Shown piece by piece: positions 1 to 7,213 of a DNA stretch of 18,308 nucleotides. The position numbers and the translations under genes are program-made. Within the stretch, counting starts at the first letter, position 1. Every line of letters starts with the position of its first letter. This DNA is from DASXSB01 sp036506275. GTDB taxonomy: Bacteria > Methylomirabilota > Methylomirabilia > Rokubacteriales > CSP1-6. The notes under the pieces were generated by a model. The model was not told the DNA's origin, did no database searches, and worked only from the letters and a program-made list of their open reading frames with translations. The stretch covers positions 1-18,308 of the forward strand of contig DASXSB010000095.1 in assembly GCA_036506275.1 (NCBI GenBank). Reading direction: 5' to 3'.

Positions 1-135
1 CGCGAGCCGCTGCAGCGCCCCGCGGCCGGCGTCGAAGAGGAGCTTCTGGTCGCCGGCTTCGACGAGGATGCTCGGCCCGAACCGATTCATGGCCGGCACC
101 GGAGTGCCGGTGCCGAGCAGCGTGACCTGGATCAT
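1..135 (-). CDS. MBL-fold metallo-hydrolase (RNase Z-like), N-terminal fragment
   Basis: Only the first 45 codons are in the window; the gene runs off the left edge. The visible protein begins MIQVTLLGTGTPVP and continues through NRFGPSILVEAG and LLFDAGRGALQRL. This is the typical first beta-hairpin of ribonuclease Z/arylsulfatase-like metallo-beta-lactamase-fold hydrolases, which lies before the HxHxDH zinc motif. The metal-binding residues themselves are outside the window, so catalytic competence cannot be judged. The ATG at 133-135 was chosen because the family starts directly with the beta-strand; no strong Shine-Dalgarno is visible. It follows the NIPSNAP gene by 13 bases on the same strand and is probably the last visible gene of the cluster 1 transcript. 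Confidence 0.8.
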   Translation of the reverse strand, partial: MIQVTLLGTGTPVPAMNRFGPSILVEAGDQKLLFDAGRGALQRLA

Positions 136-148
136 CGCCGATCCATGG

Positions 149-454
149 CTACTCGAGCACGGGCCGCATGAAGCTCCGGTCGAAGCGCATCACGCAGCGG
201 GTCTCCGCCTGATAGCGCCAGGCCGCCAGCGCGACCTCGTCCTGCCTGACCGCCGTGCGGTACCGCTCGTACTCGGCGAGCGACGGGAACGAGAAGAGGT
301 TCACCGCGATGTCGTTCGGCCCTTCGTGGGGCAGGAAATAGCCATGCTGCGTCCCCCCGTACTTCGCGGCGAGCGGGATCACCATGCGCGCGTAACGCTC
401 GAACTCGGCGAGCTTGTAGGGGTCGATGACGTAACGAAGATAGCAGGTGACCAC
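149..454 (-). CDS. NIPSNAP family protein
   Basis: A 101-residue protein, the usual length for a single-domain bacterial NIPSNAP protein (dimeric alpha/beta-barrel ferredoxin-like fold). Visible family features are an N-terminal strand (YLRYVIDPYKLAEFERYA), the 'GYFLPHEGPNDIAVNLFSFPSLAEYERYR' type core, and a C-terminal strand with R, F and D residues (MRFDRSFMRP). The molecular function of these small proteins is not established; they often accompany catabolic or transport genes. The start is GTG at 452-454, supported by a strong Shine-Dalgarno (GGGAGGAG) just upstream. The gene lies 60 bases downstream of the membrane-protein gene and 13 bases upstream of the MBL-fold gene, consistent with co-transcription. 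Confidence 0.85.
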   Translation of the reverse strand: MVTCYLRYVIDPYKLAEFERYARMVIPLAAKYGGTQHGYFLPHEGPNDIAVNLFSFPSLAEYERYRTAVRQDEVALAAWRYQAETRCVMRFDRSFMRPVLE

Positions 455-460
455 GATGTC

Positions 461-468
461 CTCCTCCC
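461..468 (-). promoter_or_regulatory. Shine-Dalgarno for NIPSNAP gene
   Basis: The minus strand reads GGGAGGAG six bases before a GTG codon. This fixes the GTG at 454 as the start of the NIPSNAP gene although it is not an ATG. Confidence 0.7.
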
Positions 469-514
469 GGCGACCGCGTCGGTTGCCGCCGACGAACTTC
501 GCGGCGCCACGATA

Positions 515-1321
515 TCATCTTCTCGGCGCCACTCCGTTCGCGTGCGATCCGGAGCCGGAGCGCGGGGTCGATCCCACGGCCCACAGCGCGAGCCCATTCA
601 CCATGAGGGCGGCGACGGCGGCCACGGTGTACGTCCACACGAGACCGCCGCGCACGAGCAGGGTCGCAATCACCAGGAACATCGTCGCGTGCGACAGGGA
701 GCCCAGCACGATCCCGCGCAGGAGCACGCCGGCGGCGGCCGCGCCTTCCGTGCGGTGCGTGAAAGCGCCCAGGACGAGCGCGAACACGGGAAACGGCGAG
801 AGGAGGCCGGTCCACCGGGGACCGATGCTCGCCGCCACCGTCGTCAGCACCACCACCATCGCCGCCGCCACCAGCATGCGGAGCGGAAGATCCCACGGCG
901 GGGGCTTCGTCGACCCGAGCCCGACGTCGGAACCCGGGATCACGGAAGCGACCAGGAGCAGCAGCGCACAGACGAGCGCGAAGATGATCTCGACGGAGAG
1001 CGACACGTGCTCGAGGACCAACGTGGCGACGACGAAGCACCCGACACCGGCGGCGGCGCTCGCCCACCACGGCGCGCGCCGCGCCGTCCAGCTATACGCC
1101 AGACACAGCGCGGCCTGCGACACGAGCCCGAGCAGCGTCCCCGCCGCCGCCGTCGCCGCAAACGCCGGGCCTTGCTCGAGCGCGAGGAAGATCGAGACGG
1201 GCGTGGAGGTGAGGGGAAGGCCGGCCACGGTCCCGCCGATCCCGGGACCCCAGTGACGGGCGAGCAGCGTCACGGCGCCGATCAGGAGAGGCGTGAGGAC
1301 GATCTTCGCGAGGGTGGCCAC
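515..1321 (-). CDS. Polytopic membrane protein with two homologous halves, function unknown
   Basis: A 268-residue, very hydrophobic protein with about eight predicted membrane segments. I do not recognise a named family. The two halves look related: residues about 9-78 contain GPGIGG, then P41, then a GPAFAATAAAGTLLG segment. Residues about 150-222 repeat the spacing with GPRWTG, then P178, then EGAAAAGVLLRGIVLG. A less conserved linker (about 130-145, proline- and glycine-rich) separates them. This suggests an internal duplication, as in many small transporters. The basic C-tail (STPRSGSGSHANGVAPRR) is probably cytoplasmic. The start is GTG, preceded by GGGAG. The gene lies 33 bases after livF and is probably in the same operon. 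A transport or export role is a guess. Confidence 0.75.
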   Translation of the reverse strand: MATLAKIVLTPLLIGAVTLLARHWGPGIGGTVAGLPLTSTPVSIFLALEQGPAFAATAAAGTLLGLVSQAALCLAYSWTARRAPWWASAAAGVGCFVVATLVLEHVSLSVEIIFALVCALLLLVASVIPGSDVGLGSTKPPPWDLPLRMLVAAAMVVVLTTVAASIGPRWTGLLSPFPVFALVLGAFTHRTEGAAAAGVLLRGIVLGSLSHATMFLVIATLLVRGGLVWTYTVAAVAALMVNGLALWAVGSTPRSGSGSHANGVAPRR

Positions 1322-1354
1322 GGGCTCCCGCCGTGGAACGCCGACTCGTCGCCC

Positions 1355-2083
1355 TCAGAGGGCGAGGAGCTCGTGGCGAAGCGCTTCGTCGTCGCGGAGG
1401 CGCGCGGCGGGACCGCTGAAGCGGATGGAGCCTTTCTCGAGCACGTAGACGCGATCGGCGAGCGCGAGCGAGAACTCCACGCCCTGCTCGGCGAGCAGGA
1501 TCGTCAGGCCTTCGTGCTTGAGGCGGGCGATCTGCTCGCGCAGGTGATCGACGACGAGCGGCGCCAACCCCTCCGACGGCTCGTCGAGCAGCAGCAACTC
1601 GGGATTGCCCATGAGCGTGCGCGCGATCGTCAGCATCTGCTGCTCGCCGCCGGAGAGGAAGCCGCCGTGCCGGTTCGTCAGCTCGGCGAGCTTCGGGAAC
1701 AGGTCGAGGACACGCTCGATCGTGAACGCGCGGCGGGCGCTTCCCGGTCCCTCCGGAACGACGGCTGACAACGGCCGCGCGGCCACGTCGAGGTTCTCCC
1801 ACACGGTGAGGTCGGCGAAGATCCGACGGTCTTCCGGCACGAACCCGATGCCCGCGCGCGCCACGCGGTACGGCGCCCATCCCGTGATGTCGGCGCCCTG
1901 CCACAGGACGCGCCCGGCCGACGGCGGCGTGAGCCCCATGATGGTCCGGATGGTGGTCGTCTTGCCCACGCCGTTGCGGCCGAGGAGGCACACGCACTCG
2001 CCCGCCGCCACCTCCACGGAGATGCCGAAGAGCACGCGCGAGAGGCCGTACGCCGTGTGAACGTCGCGCAACTCTAGGATCAT
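1355..2083 (-). CDS. livF: Branched-chain amino acid-type ABC transporter ATPase LivF (cluster 1)
   Basis: A 242-residue ATPase subunit of a HAAT-family importer. It hydrolyses ATP on the cytoplasmic face to drive LivHM. Walker A GRNGVGKT is at residues 35-42, signature LSGGEQ at 143-148, and Walker B LLLLDE at 163-168. The switch position carries AEQG rather than histidine; a VEQN-type loop is usual in LivF proteins. The start is placed at the ATG opening MILELRDVHTAYG, where family homology begins. An upstream ATG at 2134 would add 17 residues unlike the family and overlap livG. The spacing from livG is 10 bases. It is the fourth transporter subunit in the order H-M-G-F. Confidence 0.95.
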   Translation of the reverse strand: MILELRDVHTAYGLSRVLFGISVEVAAGECVCLLGRNGVGKTTTIRTIMGLTPPSAGRVLWQGADITGWAPYRVARAGIGFVPEDRRIFADLTVWENLDVAARPLSAVVPEGPGSARRAFTIERVLDLFPKLAELTNRHGGFLSGGEQQMLTIARTLMGNPELLLLDEPSEGLAPLVVDHLREQIARLKHEGLTILLAEQGVEFSLALADRVYVLEKGSIRFSGPAARLRDDEALRHELLAL

Positions 2084-2093
2084 CGCGGCCGCA

Positions 2094-2828
2094 TCACCGC
2101 TGACCGAGGTACACGCGCCGCACCTCGGGATCACGCCGGACGTCGGCGGGCAGGCCCTCGGCGATCACGCGCCCCTGGTGGAGGACGGTGATCTTCTGCG
2201 CGATGGAGAACACCACGTCCATGTCGTGCTCGGTGAAGAGAAGGGTGAGACCGCGCTCGCGCGCGATGCGCGCCACGAGCGCGATGGTCTCGCGCGTCTC
2301 CGTGGCCGACATCCCCGCCGTTGGCTCGTCGAGGAGCAGCAGCGTGGGCTCGCTCGCGAGCGCGATCCCCAGCTCGAGCTGCTTCTGGTTGCCGTGGGAG
2401 AGGAACCCGCTCATCTCCCCCGCCTTGGCGAGAAGACCGACGGAGGCGAGAAGGCTTTCCGTCTCGTCGCGATAGAGGTGCTCCACCGGCGTCCACAGGT
2501 CGAGCCCGCGCCGGCGATGCGAGAGGAACGCGGCCTGCACGTTCTGGAAAACCGTCAGACGGGGGAAGATGTTGGTGCGCTGGAACGAGCGCCCCATGCC
2601 GAGGCGGCAGATGTCGTGCGGCGGTAGCCCCGTGATGTCGCGACCGTGGAGGAGGACGGCGCCCGCGTCGGGACGCAGGTGGCCGGTGATGAGGTTGAAG
2701 AACGTCGTCTTGCCGGCGCCGTTGGGGCCGATGATGGCGACGATCTGGCCGGGGTCCACGCGCAGCGATACTCCCGCCACCGCCTGGAAGCCGTCGAACG
2801 CCTTGCGCACGTCGCGCACTTCAAGCAC
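2094..2828 (-). CDS. livG: Branched-chain amino acid-type ABC transporter ATPase LivG (cluster 1)
   Basis: A 244-residue ATPase, the partner of LivF. Walker A GPNGAGKT is at residues 34-41, the Q-loop glutamine is Q83 (GRSFQRTNIFPRLTV), the signature is LSHGNQ at 143-148, Walker B LLLLDE is at 163-168, and the H-loop is H201 (TEHDMD). The C-terminal part (VIAEGLPADVRRDPEVRRVYLG) is the LivG-type regulatory tail. The start is GTG at 2826-2828, overlapping the last 8 bases of livM and indicating translational coupling. The signature SHGNQ is a known LivG-type variation of LSGGQ. Confidence 0.95.
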   Translation of the reverse strand: MLEVRDVRKAFDGFQAVAGVSLRVDPGQIVAIIGPNGAGKTTFFNLITGHLRPDAGAVLLHGRDITGLPPHDICRLGMGRSFQRTNIFPRLTVFQNVQAAFLSHRRRGLDLWTPVEHLYRDETESLLASVGLLAKAGEMSGFLSHGNQKQLELGIALASEPTLLLLDEPTAGMSATETRETIALVARIARERGLTLLFTEHDMDVVFSIAQKITVLHQGRVIAEGLPADVRRDPEVRRVYLGQR

Positions 2829-3792
2829 GGCGGGGGCTCCGCACGCGCAGCCAGGCGGCGTGGAGGGCGCCCACGATCCCGCCCGGGAACACGAAGAGGA
2901 GCACGACCAGGATGGTGCCGAGCACGGCCGGCCAGTACTCCGTGTAGGACGTGATCTGCTGGTTCAGGACGAGCAGCACGAGGGCGCCCACGGCTGGTCC
3001 GTAGAAATAGCCCATGCCGCCCAGGATGGTCATGATGAGGACTTCCGACGACTTCGGCCAGTACGCGAAGTCCGGAAAGACGCCGCGATTGAAGATGCCG
3101 AAGAGGGCGCCGGCGAGACCGGCGAACGCCCCCGCGATCACGAAGGCGATCAGCTCGTGACGCCGCACGTTCACGCCGATGAACTCCGCGCGCTCGGGAT
3201 TCTCTCGGATCGTGGTGAGGATGCGGCCGAAGGGCGAGCTCACGATGCGGTGGAGGATGGCGAGGCACACGGCCACGATCACGACCGCGAGCAGGAAGAA
3301 GTGGTCGCTCGTGCGGAACTGGCCGAAGTAGGGCAGGCGCTCCATCCACGCGAGGTCGGGATAGGGGATCTCCGGCATGCCCTGTTCCCCGCCCGTGACG
3401 TCGTTCCACTTGAAGCAGATCGCCCACACGATCTGTGCGAAGGCGAGGGTCAGCATGGCGAAATAGATCTTGGTGAGGCGCACGCAGAAGAACCCGAACA
3501 CGAGGGCGAGCCCGCCCGCCACCAGCGCCGCCGCCGGAAAGGCGAGGACGAACGGCACCGCTGCCTTCTTCATGAGAATCCCCGTCGTGTAGGCGCCGAC
3601 GCCGAAGTAGGCGGCGTGGCCGAACGACACGAGCCCGGTGTAGCCGAGGAGCAGGTTCAAGCTCACCGCGAAGAGGGCGAGGATGACGACGTCGGCGGCG
3701 ACGAACGTGTAGAAGCGAGAGCCGAGGGCAGGCACGAACAGCGCCGCCACCGCTGCCAGCAACAGCCAGGGCACGCCACGCGCCTTCGGCAT
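2821..3792 (-). CDS. livM: Branched-chain amino acid-type ABC transporter permease LivM (cluster 1)
   Basis: A 323-residue inner-membrane permease. The hallmark segments are NLLLGYTGLVSFGHAAYFGVGAY (about 46-68), the periplasmic loop DVTGGEQGM, and the cytoplasmic ATPase-coupling loop RENPERAEFIGVNV, followed by the conserved tail LLFVFPGGIVG. The ATG (MPKARG) at 3790-3792 shares one base with the livH stop codon (TGATG), so livM is translationally coupled to livH. The reading frame stays open far upstream through livH, but that part is an antisense-frame artefact without family homology. The protein forms a heterodimer with LivH. Confidence 0.95.
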   Translation of the reverse strand: MPKARGVPWLLLAAVAALFVPALGSRFYTFVAADVVILALFAVSLNLLLGYTGLVSFGHAAYFGVGAYTTGILMKKAAVPFVLAFPAAALVAGGLALVFGFFCVRLTKIYFAMLTLAFAQIVWAICFKWNDVTGGEQGMPEIPYPDLAWMERLPYFGQFRTSDHFFLLAVVIVAVCLAILHRIVSSPFGRILTTIRENPERAEFIGVNVRRHELIAFVIAGAFAGLAGALFGIFNRGVFPDFAYWPKSSEVLIMTILGGMGYFYGPAVGALVLLVLNQQITSYTEYWPAVLGTILVVLLFVFPGGIVGALHAAWLRVRSPRRA

Positions 3793-4676
3793 CACTTGAG
3801 CGGACGTCCGAGGAGGCCCCACGGACGCAGGATGAGGACGACGGCCATCAAGGCGAACACCGAGAAGATCGAGAAGCGCGGGAAGATCAGGATCCCGAAC
3901 GACAGCACCTGGCCGTAGATCAGCGAGCCGAGGAACGTTCCCCAGAAGGAGCCGAGGCCGCCGATGACGACCACGATGAACGCTTCCACGATGATCTCGA
4001 CGTCCATGCCGGGAACGATGGTCTTCACGGGAGTGACGAGGGCGCCGCCGAGCCCCGCGAAGAAGGAGCCGATCACGAACACGACGGTGTAGAGGCGGCT
4101 CACGTCCACGCCGAGCGCCCCCAGCATCTCGCGGTCCAGGGCGGCGGCCCGGATCAGCCGTCCCGCGCGCGTGCGCGTGAGCACCAGCCAGAAGCCGATC
4201 GCGATGGCGGGGCCGAGGAGAAGGATGAAAAGGTTGTAGTACGGAATGGTGGCGCCGAAGAGCTGGAAGGCACCGGCGAGGCCGGGCGGGCGCGACACCG
4301 AGAGCTGTCCCGTGCCCCAGATGACCTTGGCGGCATCGGACAGCACGAGGACGAGCGCGTACGTGAAGAGGAGCTGGTAGAGCTCCTCCTTGTCGTAGAG
4401 GTGGCGCAGCAGCAGCCGCTCCACGAGCCCGCCCAGGATGGCGATGCCGACCGCGGCGCCGAGCGCCGCCCACCAGAAGCGCCCCGGCCCCGTCCCCACC
4501 CACTGCACCACCTGATACGCGAGATAAGCCCCGACCATGTAGAAGGAGCCGTGGGCGAAGTTGAGGACGCGGAGTACACCGAAGATCAGCGACAGTCCGG
4601 CCGCGATGAGGAAGAGGAACATCGCCGCCGTCAGCCCGCTGAGCGACTGCGCGAACAGAAACGAAAAATCCGGCAC
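3792..4676 (-). CDS. livH: Branched-chain amino acid-type ABC transporter permease LivH (cluster 1)
   Basis: A 294-residue permease with eight or so membrane segments. The LivH hallmark GLSLIFGVLRVLNFAHGS (about 27-44) is intact, as are the coupling loop RAAALDREMLGALGVDV and the C-terminal signature EAFIVVVIGGLGSFWGTFLG. The start is GTG at 4674-4676. It gives the expected N-terminus, but no convincing Shine-Dalgarno precedes it. A 187-base gap containing a long inverted repeat separates it from the upstream binding-protein gene. The gap could set different expression levels for binding protein and permease. The substrate could be a branched-chain amino acid or another small acid; HAAT systems also import aromatic and other carboxylic acids. 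Confidence 0.95.
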   Translation of the reverse strand: MPDFSFLFAQSLSGLTAAMFLFLIAAGLSLIFGVLRVLNFAHGSFYMVGAYLAYQVVQWVGTGPGRFWWAALGAAVGIAILGGLVERLLLRHLYDKEELYQLLFTYALVLVLSDAAKVIWGTGQLSVSRPPGLAGAFQLFGATIPYYNLFILLLGPAIAIGFWLVLTRTRAGRLIRAAALDREMLGALGVDVSRLYTVVFVIGSFFAGLGGALVTPVKTIVPGMDVEIIVEAFIVVVIGGLGSFWGTFLGSLIYGQVLSFGILIFPRFSIFSVFALMAVVLILRPWGLLGRPLK

Positions 4677-4741
4677 GACGGTCAGAATCCGGGAAGAGGT
4701 CGATCGACCATGTCAGGGGAAGAAAGGGCACCCACGGTTGC

Positions 4742-4845
4742 CGGGCGGCAGGGAGGGCGGGGGTGGCGCCGGGGCGCCGGAAACCCATCCGCCTCGGCCT
4801 GGGTTTCAGGTGTCCCGGTGCCGCCCCCGCCCTCCCTGCCGCCCG
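4742..4845. repeat. Long imperfect inverted repeat between binding-protein gene and livH
   Basis: The arms at 4742-4787 and 4800-4845 (46 bases each) match at 41 positions by my hand count, around a 12-base loop at 4788-4799. The outer 21 base pairs (starting GGGCGGCAGGGAGGGCGGGG) are perfect. The repeat fills most of the gap between the binding-protein stop and the livH start. As RNA it would fold into a very stable hairpin just after the binding-protein stop codon. There is no U-tract, so a strong intrinsic terminator is not clear. An mRNA-stabilising or attenuating hairpin, or a REP-like element, are both possible. Confidence 0.85.
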
Positions 4846-4863
4846 AACGACGCGGTGACCGCG

Positions 4864-6057
4864 CTAGTCCATGAACCGAGTCGGATCCACGTACGTGACG
4901 GGTTTCATGATCGCGAACGGATACTTCGCGTCTTTGACGGTCTTCCCGTAAAGCTGCCCGCGGTTGGCCTGATGATCCTTCTCGCGGATCGTCTGCTTGC
5001 CGATCGGCGTGTCGACGCTGAGGCCGAGCAGCGCCTTGGAGACCTTGTCCGACTCCGTGCTGTTGGCCTTCTTGATCGCCTCCGCGAGGAACTGCATCCC
5101 GATATAGCCCTGGATCGCCCACGACGACGGGTACTCGTCCTTGAGGTACTTGCTGAGCCGCGCCGTGTACTCCTTGTGGGCGGCGGGCGCGTCGTCCCAG
5201 TAGAACGCGTCGTACGAGTTGCCCCAGATGCCGACGGGATAGTCGGCGCCCATCGTCTTCGTGGACTCCGGCGATCCGGCTTCACCGACGCCGATGAAGT
5301 TGTACTTCACGGCGTCGAAGTAGCCGAGCGGCTTCGCCTGCTTGGCGAACGTGAGGAAGTGGCCGCCCCACAGCGACGAGAAGACGGCGTCGGGCTTCTT
5401 CGCCATCTGGGCGTTGATGAACGGCGTGTAGTCCGCCTCCCCGAGCTTCGGCCACTGCTGGTCGACGATCTCCTTGTCGGGCGCGATCTTCTTCAGATAT
5501 TCGACGAACGACTTGGTGACGTCCTGCCCGTACGCGTAGTCGGGGCTGATGGTGGCGATGCGCTTCACCGGCCACTTCGCCACGATCTCGGCCGCGCTCC
5601 GTCCCTCCATGGTGGTGTTGGCGGCCACCCGGAAGACGTAGGGGTGCAGCTTGTCGGGCGCGGTGAGCTGATCGGTCTTCGGGATGGGCGCGATGAAGAC
5701 GATCTTGTTCTCCTTCGCCACCACCGACACCGCGGGGCCTTCGGCGGAGGTGAGGGTGCCCACCAGGAAGTCGACGTTCTCCTTGAGGATGAGCTCGCGC
5801 GCCACCCGCACCGCTTCGTCGGCGTTGCCCTTGGTGTCGCGGATGATGAGCTCGAACTTCCGGCCGTTGACGCCGCCCTTGGCGTTGATGTCGTCCACGA
5901 ACATCTGCGCGCCCTTGGAGGCGGGCTCGCCGAAGAGCGCGCCGGGTCCCGACAAGATGATCGGGAACCCGACCTTGATCGGCTTCTGGGCGTCGGCCGC
6001 GAACGGCACCAGCATGGTGAGTGCGACGAGGACGGCGAGGACCATCCGGCGATGCAT
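4864..6057 (-). CDS. ABC transporter periplasmic substrate-binding protein (type 1, Leu/Ile/Val-like), cluster 1
   Basis: A 397-residue Periplasmic_binding_6 (LivK-like) protein. Residues 1-23 form a Sec signal peptide (MHRR, hydrophobic core, cut near ADA|QKPI) with no lipobox cysteine, so it is predicted to be a free periplasmic protein. The mature part starts with the typical IKVGFPIILSGPGALFGEPASKGAQMFVDDINAKGG. It later shows FELIIRDTKGN, the DFLVGTLTSAEG hinge region and YAYGQDVTKSFVEY. The ATG at 6055-6057 is preceded by AAGGAGGTT at good spacing, so the 12-codon upstream extension is rejected. It lies upstream of livHMGF and is the natural partner of that permease. The ligand cannot be read from the sequence. 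Confidence 0.93.
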   Translation of the reverse strand: MHRRMVLAVLVALTMLVPFAADAQKPIKVGFPIILSGPGALFGEPASKGAQMFVDDINAKGGVNGRKFELIIRDTKGNADEAVRVARELILKENVDFLVGTLTSAEGPAVSVVAKENKIVFIAPIPKTDQLTAPDKLHPYVFRVAANTTMEGRSAAEIVAKWPVKRIATISPDYAYGQDVTKSFVEYLKKIAPDKEIVDQQWPKLGEADYTPFINAQMAKKPDAVFSSLWGGHFLTFAKQAKPLGYFDAVKYNFIGVGEAGSPESTKTMGADYPVGIWGNSYDAFYWDDAPAAHKEYTARLSKYLKDEYPSSWAIQGYIGMQFLAEAIKKANSTESDKVSKALLGLSVDTPIGKQTIREKDHQANRGQLYGKTVKDAKYPFAIMKPVTYVDPTRFMD

Positions 6058-6060
6058 CGG

Positions 6061-6069
6061 AACCTCCTT
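6061..6069 (-). promoter_or_regulatory. Shine-Dalgarno for cluster 1 binding protein
   Basis: The minus strand reads AAGGAGGTT three bases before the ATG at 6057. This near-consensus site fixes the start and predicts strong translation of the binding protein. Confidence 0.8.
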
Positions 6070-6099
6070 CGTGGGAAACGGTCGTGAGGGCACGGCGCC

Positions 6100-6942
6100 T
6101 CAGAACACGGGCCGGCCCGGGATGTCCATCCGGACCCGATAGAGCGACGTCGACGCCGTCACGAACAGCGAGCGGTAGTCGTCGTCACCCCACGCGAAAT
6201 TCGACGTGTATTCCGGAACCTCGAGTATCTCGCGCAGGTTCCCGTCGGGGTCGAAGACGTGGATCCCGCCCGGGCCGCAGCAGTACACGTTGCCGGCGGA
6301 GTCGAGCTTCATCCCGTCGGGGGCGCCGGGCTTGTCGCCCTTCGTCTCCGCCCACACGCGGCCGTTGGCGAGGCCGCCCGCGGGCGTGATCTCGAACACG
6401 CGGATGTGCTTGCGCGCGGTGTCGTTGATGAACAGCCGCCGCTCGTCGAGGGAGAAGCAGAGGCCGTTGGGGCGATCGAAGTCGTCGACGAGGAGCTGGG
6501 GCGATTTCGCATCGGGGCCCACGCGATAGACGCCCTGGAAGGAGAGCTCTTGCGGCCGCTCGACGCCGTAGAATTTCGCGCGCCCGTAGGGCGGATCGCT
6601 GAAGTAGATGCCGCCATCGCTGCGACACACGATGTCGTTCGGGCTGTTGAGCTGCTTGCCCTCGAAGTGGGTGGCGATGGCCACGCTGCGCCCGTCCGCC
6701 TCCGTCCGCGTGACCTGACTGCTCGCGTGCTCGCAGGCGAGGAGACGGCCCTGACGGTCGTAGGTGAGGCCGTTCGACTTGTGGCACGGCTTGCGGAACG
6801 TCGTGATCCCGTCCCGCGCCGACCAGCGCCGCATGTGATCGCCCGGCATGTCGCTGAAGAGGAGGAACTTGCCGTGCGGATGCCACACGGGTCCCTCCGT
6901 GAAGAGAAACCCGGTGCCCAGTTGCTCGAACGTCCGCGTCAC
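6100..6942 (-). CDS. SMP-30/gluconolactonase/LRE family protein
   Basis: A 280-residue six-bladed beta-propeller hydrolase of the SMP-30 family, whose members open sugar or other lactones with a bound divalent metal. All four expected metal/substrate residues are present: E16 (LFTEGPVW), N102 (NSPNDIV), N159 (RPNGLCF) and D209 (APDGMKLD). Length fits the family. The start is GTG at 6940-6942, whose GTGA overlaps the stop codon of the upstream tautomerase gene by 4 bases. The ORF is open further upstream, but that part is the tautomerase gene in another frame. There is no signal peptide, so it is probably cytoplasmic. It lies 42 bases before the binding-protein gene. Together with the tautomerase it suggests catabolism of a lactone-forming acid, but the substrate is unknown. 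Confidence 0.92.
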   Translation of the reverse strand: MTRTFEQLGTGFLFTEGPVWHPHGKFLLFSDMPGDHMRRWSARDGITTFRKPCHKSNGLTYDRQGRLLACEHASSQVTRTEADGRSVAIATHFEGKQLNSPNDIVCRSDGGIYFSDPPYGRAKFYGVERPQELSFQGVYRVGPDAKSPQLLVDDFDRPNGLCFSLDERRLFINDTARKHIRVFEITPAGGLANGRVWAETKGDKPGAPDGMKLDSAGNVYCCGPGGIHVFDPDGNLREILEVPEYTSNFAWGDDDYRSLFVTASTSLYRVRMDIPGRPVF

Positions 6943-7130
6943 TTCTTGACGGGTTGCCCCGGCGTGCCCGCCGCGTACCAGTCCGCGGGCGGGACCTCTT
7001 CGAAGACGACCCACACCGCCTGCGCCGGCACCTTGCAGACCTCGGTGACCGCCTGGGTGACGCGCTTCGCCAGCTCTTCCTTGCGCTCCGGGCCGTGGCC
7101 TTCGTAGAGGCGGATGTTGACAAATGGCAT
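6939..7130 (-). CDS. 4-oxalocrotonate tautomerase-family protein
   Basis: A 63-residue protein, the normal subunit size for this family. The start is the ATG of MPFVNIRLYEG, preceded by AAGGAG (7140-7145). Removal of Met exposes the catalytic Pro1. An upstream in-frame ATG at 7193 would bury the proline and is rejected. The arginines known from the Pseudomonas enzyme (Arg11, Arg39) align with His and Trp here (EGHGPERK; AVWVVFEE). It therefore belongs to a divergent branch whose substrate may differ from 2-oxo-4-hexenedioate. It is the first gene of the cluster 1 minus-strand run, with a GTGA overlap onto the SMP-30 gene. Confidence 0.88.
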   Translation of the reverse strand: MPFVNIRLYEGHGPERKEELAKRVTQAVTEVCKVPAQAVWVVFEEVPPADWYAAGTPGQPVKK

Positions 7131-7213
7131 AGCTGTCAGCTCCTTGTCACGGAAAGAGTGGCGCGAAGGTATCACGCTGCACGCGGCGGCCACAAGCCGA
7201 GTAGAATGCGGCG

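Noticed and set aside
68..1768. Plus-strand open frame of 566 codons across NIPSNAP, the membrane-protein gene and livF
   Set aside because: Low-complexity charged product and antisense to three supported genes; a GC-content artefact.
2569..3918. Plus-strand open frame of 449 codons opposite livG, livM and livH
   Set aside because: Charged, repetitive antisense translation without domain similarity.
4561..6087. Plus-strand open frame of 508 codons opposite the cluster 1 binding protein
   Set aside because: Antisense shadow; the minus-strand protein has a signal peptide, a Shine-Dalgarno and family motifs.
7131..7213. Sigma-70-like boxes (TTGTCA at 7144 and TAGAAT at 7202, plus strand) in the divergent gap
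   Set aside because: The spacing between candidate -35 and -10 elements is wrong, and TAGAAT is only 6 bases from the start codon, so no promoter can be supported.
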